Origin: Alnus glutinosa
Taxonomy: Eukaryota > Streptophyta > Magnoliopsida > Fagales > Betulaceae
Assembly (NCBI RefSeq): GCF_958979055.1
Contig: NC_084888.1
Location: forward strand, 700,001-764,000
DNA: 64,000 bases
Direction: 5' to 3'
The first letter of the stretch is position 1, and every line of letters starts with the position of its first letter. Positions 57,245-64,000 of this stretch are shown in pieces. The notes below the pieces were generated by a model. The model was not told where the DNA came from. It was given only the letters and a program-made list of their open reading frames with translations, and did not search any database. The translations under genes were made by a program, and so were the position numbers.

Positions 57245-58165
57245 TGTTTGATAGGGACCAGAGACAGCTTGTTCTTAATTTCGATATATATGGGGTACTT
57301 TTCTGCTTCTTTGTGCTTTGAGTCGAAGGAAGGCAAGTCGTAATTGGTATTTATAGAGTGGAATGTTGAAGGGTTCCAAGTGTTTGATGAGATGTAGTTG
57401 GAGAAGCGGGGGATAAATTCTCGTTAGTTCACCTTCCCAACAAGAATTAAAGCCTGTCAAACACGTACAACCTACCAGCTGCCCTCCCAGGGGATAACTT
57501 AACAAAAGCAATCTCTTCTGGAAGCAAATTTTGATGACTCGTACTCAATTAAATAATAGATATATCTCATTATGGTGTTTGATAATGCCTCTTAGATTCT
57601 TGCGAAAGTACATCAAATCTACAAGCAATCAGCGAGTGGCATTAATCGGCTCATGGCCCACACGTCTGAATCGACTATATATCGAATGGATTTTAGGTTG
57701 GACAAAGGTTTTTTTTTAAATTGTGTTCGAGAAAATTCTTTTGATCGAATTTATTAAATAGATATATATCCTTAGAAAATGTGAGAACCACGTGCTCTAA
57801 AAACACATATCAATTAGTTACTAGATTAAATTGAAGAAATTTCGTCCAACAAATTTGAAGAAAACTTCAAATTAATCTTTCTTAATTTTCACCGAAACCT
57901 ATCTTCCATTGGAATCAAACACAATGAGAATTACCAGTGTAGTAGGTGGATGGTTGATAAACACATTCATTTTCCGTAACATTCATGTTGCATGTGGTGG
58001 CATGGTGGGTACGTAGTCTCAAATTTATTGGCGAACCCATCAATACACTCTATTGAAATTAAACACAACGACAAATGTCAATCTTGCCAAGCAGCCCAAT
58101 CACGTTTTTTATTTAGCCAGATAAAACTATTACGTACCGAATTGATTCTCCCCCAACCCCCGAAA

Positions 58166-58233
<68 letters not shown>

Positions 58234-58840
58234 GTTAAGATCATCCAATCTTTGAAAAATTAACACTAGCAGCTTTTAAACTACCATGCACCTTTGAATG
58301 TCTTTATAGCTATGGCCGGAGTTCATATATATATAGACACAATAAGTTTGGTTTGCTTCGGTTGAAAAAATTATTGGAAATCTCTGTAAAATTAAACGGT
58401 GAAAATTGTAAGATGGGGGAGAATTTCAGTTATTTTTTCGCTTAAGACAATTTCTAATGTTTATATTTATATTTATGGAGTATATATGCTACTAGCCTAC
58501 TACTCCATAAAGGAAGAAAAATATATATAATGAATAATGCTATTTTTTACATCTATTTATCGCACTCATTTTATATCGGACCGACGTGACTTTTTTTAAG
58601 TGACTTTTCTTTTAAAAAAAATTAACATAAAAAATCGATCACTTAAAATACATACGAAATAAATATGATAAATAGGTGTAAAGAGTGTTTTACTCGTTTA
58701 TAATACAGCATGTGAAGCCTAGATAATGAAATCCTCCCATGCATGTACCTAAATCTACATTCTTAAGAGTCATTAATTTTACAATCGTATAATTCGTACA
58801 ATTGATCCCCTCACTGATTCCACATAATTATAATCATGCA
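57245..58840. other. E promoter and spacer to the bHLH gene
   Basis: 57245-57520 is the E promoter. Then AT-rich sequence, an AAT repeat followed by about 30 A (58167-58232), and a small MITE-like inverted repeat. No gene. Confidence 0.6.
58544..58686. mobile_element. Short MITE-like inverted repeat
   Basis: About 143 bp; ends TTTTTACATCTATTTATC and GATAAATAGGTGTAAAGAG are inverted copies with few mismatches, and AAGTGAC/TCACTT lie inward. No clear target duplication. Confidence 0.6.
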
Positions 58841-59791
58841 TCAAGTGAACCGTGGGTTATTGCTGATCATCCCTGACAATATGGGCCTCTCTATGACCAC
58901 CTTCAAAGCTCTCCTTAGCATCACAATCCCTTCGTTTCCACCACCCAGCCCTCGCACCCACAAAACACTCTTGGTCCTCCCACCCACTGTCACCATTTCA
59001 GACTTCACCACCCTCCCTTTCACCGTTCTCAGCGCCTTTGCCACCGTCGACATCAATCCTGGCCTATCCTCACAGCTGAACGTGGCCTTCACCAGCCCCT
59101 GCTCATCGTCACAGTTTTCCAAACTCAGCTTGTCCATCTCACCCGGGAACACACAATCCTTACCACTACAAACTGCTTCCAGACCAGAAACTGCCTTTCT
59201 CAGCTCCCTCACTTGCCGGACCGTCTCTGCCAGCACCGCCGCCTTGTCCATCTGTTGTTAAGATAGAAGACGTACATCTTCTTGTTTATTACATGTTTTG
59301 ATGCTAACAACAAAGAAACCAACTTCATGAACTAACAAATACTTACTTTGATCAAGTTTGGAAGGATATTGCGAAGAGTGGCGTATTGGCCATTGATTCG
59401 CATCCTGCGCCTCCTCTCTGCCTCGCTGTGTTTCTTGGCAGCGAGTTGTTTGGCCTCAGCTTTTGATTTTGGTTTGTAGAATGAAATTTTATTGGCTGAG
59501 AGAACTCCTTGAGAGAAGCTAGTTTGTATTGTACGTGCCTCTGATTTATAGTAACTTTGAAACTGTTGCATGTTTTGTTCTAACTACATGCATAAAATCA
59601 AGAAAGGAGGCAGATTAATATAAGATATATAAGATGTCAAAACAAAGAAACCAAAAATGGAATTTTCTGCCCGAAATCTAGAAAAACTCCCTCTCTCATT
59701 TCTTGAAATTCGGGCAAAAAATTTCAAGGAATCCTAGTCATATACTCGCTGAGAGAAAGAGGAGAGATGTTACCTGTCGCAGTAAGGCCAT
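58841..59791 (-). CDS. bHLH transcription factor with ACT-like C-terminus (bHLH30/32/106/107 group)
   Basis: Three coding exons, 59774-59791, 59347-59583 and 58841-59251, total 666 nt, 221 residues, all GT-AG and phase 0. Exon 1 encodes only MALLRQ. The bHLH domain (about 50-105) has the basic region KKHSEAERRRRMRIN with the H-E-R residues of G-box binders, loop and helices ATLRNILPNLIK and MDKAAVLAETVRQVREL. The C-terminal half (VKATFSCEDRPGLMSTVAKA, VKSEMVTVGGRTK) resembles the ACT-like fold of this subgroup and should support dimerisation. It would act in the nucleus on CACGTG-type sites. A TATA-like ATATATAT lies near 59915. If exon 1 is wrong, translation would start at MQQF within exon 2 (59571). 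Confidence 0.88.
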
Positions 59792-60851
59792 GGGAGTGAG
59801 AGCAAATTTGACTCTACAGAATGTGCCCCTATGAGGAAGAAGATTTGCCTTTTTTGCAAGTGTTCTCGATCTAGATAGAGAAGAGAGACGGGAGAGAGAG
59901 TAAATTGCCAATGGAAATATATATGGCTCCAGCTAAAGCAAATTTAATGAGGTGGTTTAAATATATTTTCTTTTCTGCGCGTGAGATGGTATATATTTGC
60001 AATTAAGTTAGGGAGATTGAGTATTAAACCAAATAATTGGATTTAACACCCTGCTTGATTTTATGATTAAATTTAAGATCATCTCATCTAAAATGCTTGA
60101 TATGGTCTGAGGAAAAATCTGAAAGCGGATTTCAGTCTTCCCACTTACACCTCCTAATTTCTCTTCTCTCTCTCCTGATCATGCCTCTCTCAAGACCTTC
60201 ATGATGGCCATGGAAGTCGGTCCATAAGGAAGATAGTTGTTAGGGGGTAATTAATTAGGGTAGATTTTTAGAGGGAATCTATGAACCTTTTTCAAACAAA
60301 GTGTTTGAAAAAGACTTCTCCTCTATTTCAGTTTTATTCATAAAATTGATTTGATTAGACTTACAATTGTAGCAATTGACTCCTACTGTAAAACAACTAA
60401 GAAAATCCTAAACTCTTATCGACTCAAAGACCCCAATTGAACATAAAATAACTTACATTTAAAAACTCCTACTTATAACTCAAATGTTTGAGAGGCAGAA
60501 AGACAAATGAAATTCAAGTCCTGAGCATAGAGGACTGTAACAATAGCCTAGTCATTTTTTGCCAAGTAAATTAAATTAAAGCAGGAGAAGAGTGGATGAT
60601 AGACAGCCTAGACTGCACCTTTGGGAAAGCAATCTCAACATATTAACAAGCTCAGCAACTGAAAGTAGTTAACTAATTAGAATAGAAGCATGTACAATCA
60701 TGAATTTGACTGGAATCTCCTATGGATGGAAAAGGATTCTATATTGTTCTCCCATAGGATAAGAAATGCTATTAGTGTGTTCATGGACATTATGTAGAAT
60801 GTCAGACTAAGAGTTGATTCTCTTATTGGATTTCCTCAATCCTGTGTTAAT
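59792..60851. promoter_or_regulatory. bHLH promoter and spacer
   Basis: The first 140 bases are leader with GAGA repeats and TATA box. The rest is AT-rich with nothing recognisable. Confidence 0.5.
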
Positions 60852-60854
60852 AGG

Positions 60855-62232
60855 CACTACAAAAAAAAAATCAAATTCTGGACGGTTTTAAACCGTCCAG
60901 AAATGCAAAAAAACCGTCTGGAATCAATTCCAGACGGTTTTTTTCAGACGGTTTTAAACCGTCTAGGATATATCGTCGCTAATTGAATTTCTAGTCTAGA
61001 CGGTTTGGACAAAACCGTCCGTAATTCTAGACGGTTTTGGCGAAACCGTCCAGAATCAGTTCTAGACGGTTTGGGCAAAACCGTCCAGAAAAATTATGGA
61101 CGGTTTTGCCCAAAACCGTCCACAATTTGTTATTTTTTTATAAAAAAAAAAAAAAAAATTATTTGTTATTTTTTTATTTTTTCCAGTGGTCTCTTAAGCT
61201 TCTACGCGCGTTCTACCGGAAAATCCACCGGAGAATCAACCAAAAAATATACCCACAAAACAACCCAAAGCCGTTTCGGCCGGATCTGCTCCCTCATTGC
61301 ACAACCCAACAACCACAGCCACGGCTAAACACCCCCCTTTCACAAATCAACCAAAAACTATACCAACCCAAAACAACCCAAAGCCGGTTTCGGCCGGATC
61401 TGGCCGGAAACCCCAAATCGTTCGACCATTTCGCCATGGACCCGGAGATCGCGAAGACCCAGGAAGAGCGGAGGCGTATGGAGCAGCAACTGGCTTTGGG
61501 TTGACCTCCGTCACCTTCGACACCGACCTATACGGCGGCAACGACCGCGACGCCTACGTCACGTCCATCCCCGTCAACGAGGATGACGAGAACATCGATA
61601 CCATGGACAACGAGGTCGCCGGCGATTTCGGAGAGCACTGCTCCACTACGATGCAGAGAGTCGCCAAGACCGTGGACGCGTATCTGGGTCGAGCGAGATC
61701 GCCACCTAGTGAGAAGGATCAGAGAGACGAGAGAGAGAAGAGAGATTTGGGGAGAAGAGAGTTTTCTGGGGAAGAAGAAGACTGAGAGATCAGAGAGAGC
61801 AAGGGAGAGAGAGAGAGATCGATGGTTTTGATTTTGTTTGGGAAATGAATCTGACGGACGTGGTGAAATAAGAGGTGTATTACACGGATTGATGACATGG
61901 CGTGGGGGAAAAAAATTCCAGACGGTTTGGTAAAAACCGTCTATAAATTCCAGACGGTTTTAACTAAACCGTCTGGAAATAAAATTTAACGACAGTTTTA
62001 AAAAAAACCGTCTATAAATTTATAGACGGTTTTTATAAAACCGTCTGGAAATGAAAATTTTTAGACGGTTTTAACTAAACCGTCTTGAATTTTATAGACG
62101 GTTTAATTAAACCGTCCATAATTAATTTTTTCTAGACGGTTTCAAAAAAACCGTCTGCAAATTTTATTTTCTAGACGGTTTTAGAAACCGTCTAGAAAAA
62201 AACCGTCCATAAATGTCTTTTTTTTAGTAGTG
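60855..62232. mobile_element. CACTA-like element carrying a captured gene fragment
   Basis: 1378 bp, starts CACTACAAAAAAAAAA, ends CTTTTTTTTTAGTAGTG, flanked by a 3-bp duplication AGG (60852-60854, 62233-62235), as in CACTA elements. Both ends consist of subterminal repeats of GACGGTTTT and AAACCGTC in alternating orientation (60886-61125, 61917-62215), giving many potential small hairpins. The middle (61195-61860) is GC-rich and coding-like, with a piece of SF3B1. No transposase, so it depends on an autonomous relative. Confidence 0.9.
61436..61620 (+). pseudogene. SF3B1: Captured fragment of splicing factor SF3B1 (N-terminal exon)
   Basis: Translation gives MDPEIAKTQEERRRMEQQLA and then, in the next frame, LTSVTFDTDLYGGNDRDAYV followed by TSIPVNEDDENIDTMDNEVA, which is the start of plant SF3b155/SF3B1, the U2 snRNP component that binds the branch site. 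A small indel near 61496 shifts the frame between the two parts. After DNEVA the homology ends, and the following frame (to 61785: KTVDAYLGRARSPP and a charged tail) is of unknown origin, perhaps a second captured piece. It cannot make SF3B1, but antisense or chimeric transcripts are possible. Confidence 0.85.
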
Positions 62233-62235
62233 AGG

Positions 62236-63079
62236 TGACGATTAGTGCATGCGATCCTAGCTAAGGTTTCTCTAATACCATTTTGCATAATGTCTAGCAT
62301 GTTGTTCCTTCTCTTTTTATGCTGTTTTGTTTGGGTGGTTTTGCTTGGTTGCTTTATAGTTGGCTAGCTTCTTGCATAAATCTGCAGGCTCATTCGAAAA
62401 GAAAAAAGATCTCCAATCCACACGAAAAGATTCATTAAGCAGCTCAACTTTCCAAGCAAAGTATCTCAGTAGATCATGAACAATGTCCCACACAAAAAGA
62501 ATTTAAGGATGCAATTCTTTAGGAATTTAAGTGAAAAGTTCATGCAGAGACCCATATCTAAAAAAAAAAAAATTGGTCTTGCAGAGCAGCTTGAGTAGAC
62601 TTTCACCATCAAATATTACTCTTGGAACTATTCACAGAAGCAATTAACCTGTAATTTAATAAAACCATCAACTTTAAGCTTCAATATTCACCAGTCTCAT
62701 ACAGCATTCATCACAAACATCATATCCGATCAACAGGGTTGAAACTAATCACAAAAGCAACCCATAATTAAGATTCATTCATCCCTGCTTCAACAGTATC
62801 CAGAGACATAAAAATCATTCCCAATGGGCAGTAAAAAAAAAAAGTAAACACACAAGAAGAAAATCATTGAGAACTATTCCAAGACACCTTTTTTCATCTA
62901 GAAGATTAGAAAAGTATACCATAATCACAGCACTAGCTTTGAACTACATATTCAAATCAAACTGATCCCAATAGCAATTCGCCTTCCATTTCAACCAAAG
63001 AGGCAACCAAAATACTACTTGCTGACTGCTGAGTAAGATCCTATGTTATTTAGACAAGAAGGTAATTAATTTCTCTTAA
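62236..63079. other. Spacer, 3' side of the J-like protein gene
   Basis: AT-rich. The end next to 63080 is presumably the 3' untranslated region of that minus-strand gene. No further gene. Confidence 0.55.
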
Positions 63080-64000
63080 TCACTGCCGACCCAGTACTAG
63101 ACCAACAAAAACATCATCATCCCCCTCAGAAAACTCCAACTCATCCTCACCAGAGTCACCGCATTCCACATTCAAATTCATTCTTTCCATTCCATTCGTC
63201 CTACCCCTCATCCCTCTCCCCATTCTCTTCTTGGTGTTCCTCGCCACAGTCTTCACGTTCTTCATCACCCGGCGGCCCGCCTTAGTTTTCACATTTCTCA
63301 TTTGCACATTCCCTTGAACGCCGTCGTTTTTACCCTCACCATCATTCTCTGCACCCTTTTCATACCCCAATGGAAAACAGACCCAGCCGCAATGGTACTT
63401 CTCCTCCCCAACCGGAACGATCTTGGGCGGCACGTTGATCGCCACCCCATGAAACGCCCTCCGACAATTCTGACACCTCAGGCAACACTCCTCGTAAATC
63501 TTCTCGTACTCGTACATGCAGTAACAGTACGGACACAGGGTCCAGAATGTCTCTGTACTGATCTCGCTCTCGGTCCCTTTCTTTTCTGGCCCGTCGATTT
63601 CGCTCTCGTACCTGGTTTTCTTTCCCGGGTCGGACAGCACGGACCAGGCGTCTTGGACGAGGACCCGGGCGTCCTCCGATAACGCGAACTTGTTGACGGT
63701 CGGGTTCAGGAGGGTCGCCAGCTTCTCGTACTGGGTCCAAATGAGCTCCCAGTTCTCTGAGTCGGAGCGATGGACTTGGAGAATAGAGAAGTAGTCCAGG
63801 AGGCCGTTTCCGAGGCGGCGCTCGGCGGCGAGCAGGACGTCGGCGACGGCAAGGATCTGGTCAGCGACGGAGGAATTCTTCGGGTCGGAATTTCGGGCTT
63901 CGAGAGCGTAGCGTCGGCAGTTGGGTAGGTCTCGGCGGGTCAGGAAGTACGCGGATAGTCCGAGAATATATTTGGGGCCCAGTGCAGTGCTAGCTCCCTC
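63080..64000 (-). CDS. J-like-domain and zinc-ribbon protein, 3' part (continues beyond the window)
   Basis: The frame is open from the window edge to the stop at 63080, 306 codons seen; the start lies outside. In order: a helical region (YFLTRRDLPNCRRYALEARN, then ADQILAVADVLLAAE), as in plant DnaJ proteins of the DUF3444 type; a J-like domain from DYFSILQVHRSDSENWE to VLSDPGKKTRYE; a zinc ribbon with CPYC, CC and CQNC pairs in FWTLCPYCYCMYEYEKIYEE and RCQNCRRAFHG; a basic stretch (KNVKTVARNTKKRMGRGMRG) and an acidic end. The HPD tripeptide needed to stimulate Hsp70 is replaced by NPT, so it is probably not a standard co-chaperone. GC content is much higher than in the array. Confidence 0.88.
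   Translation of the reverse strand, partial: EGASTALGPKYILGLSAYFLTRRDLPNCRRYALEARNSDPKNSSVADQILAVADVLLAAERRLGNGLLDYFSILQVHRSDSENWELIWTQYEKLATLLNPTVNKFALSEDARVLVQDAWSVLSDPGKKTRYESEIDGPEKKGTESEISTETFWTLCPYCYCMYEYEKIYEECCLRCQNCRRAFHGVAINVPPKIVPVGEEKYHCGWVCFPLGYEKGAENDGEGKNDGVQGNVQMRNVKTKAGRRVMKNVKTVARNTKKRMGRGMRGRTNGMERMNLNVECGDSGEDELEFSEGDDDVFVGLVLGRQ

Overview
The window reads as nuclear DNA of a dicot, probably a woody one: AT-rich spacers, GT-AG introns, and dense copia, gypsy, Cassandra, LINE, CACTA, hAT and MITE insertions around plant gene families. No species name can be justified from the sequence alone.

Layout. 1-1882 is the 3' end of a large LTR retroelement. 3207-12111 (+) is an 11-exon ubiquitin-specific protease of the UBP15/16 type (MYND finger plus USP domain, 968 codons when spliced). 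12701-15629 (+) is a 6-exon IMPACT/YigZ-family gene (244 codons). From about 16.7 to 57.3 kb the window is a tandem array of small intronless genes on the minus strand for secreted proline-rich, PELPK-like cell-wall proteins: 11 open copies and one clear pseudogene. They fall into five types, here called A to E. Read along the plus strand they form a module A-C-B-D that occurs twice complete and once partial: A2-C1-B1-D1, A3-C2-B2-D2, psiA4-C3, followed by single gene E; A1 lies apart at the left. Promoters and 3' flanks are duplicated with the genes, so many transposons in the array have an empty counterpart in a sister module.

Insertions in the array: a LINE with a 15-bp target duplication (18802-21360), a broken gypsy element (21634-25675), a short non-autonomous LINE-like insert (27120-28176), a nest of two copia elements, a Cassandra TRIM and a CACTA element wedged into the A2 promoter (29489-33066), a second CACTA element (48014-49380), a Tourist-like MITE (52607-53406), hAT and MULE-type MITEs.

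Right of the array: a three-exon bHLH gene (58841-59791, minus), a CACTA element that carries a frameshifted piece of the splicing-factor gene SF3B1 (60855-62232), and at the right edge the 3' part of a J-like-domain/zinc-ribbon protein gene (63080-64000, minus) that runs off the window.

The single-copy genes have no evident functional link. The proline-rich array is the one coherent unit: duplicated secreted wall proteins with shared promoter blocks, diverging by repeat expansion, frame switching and domain replacement.
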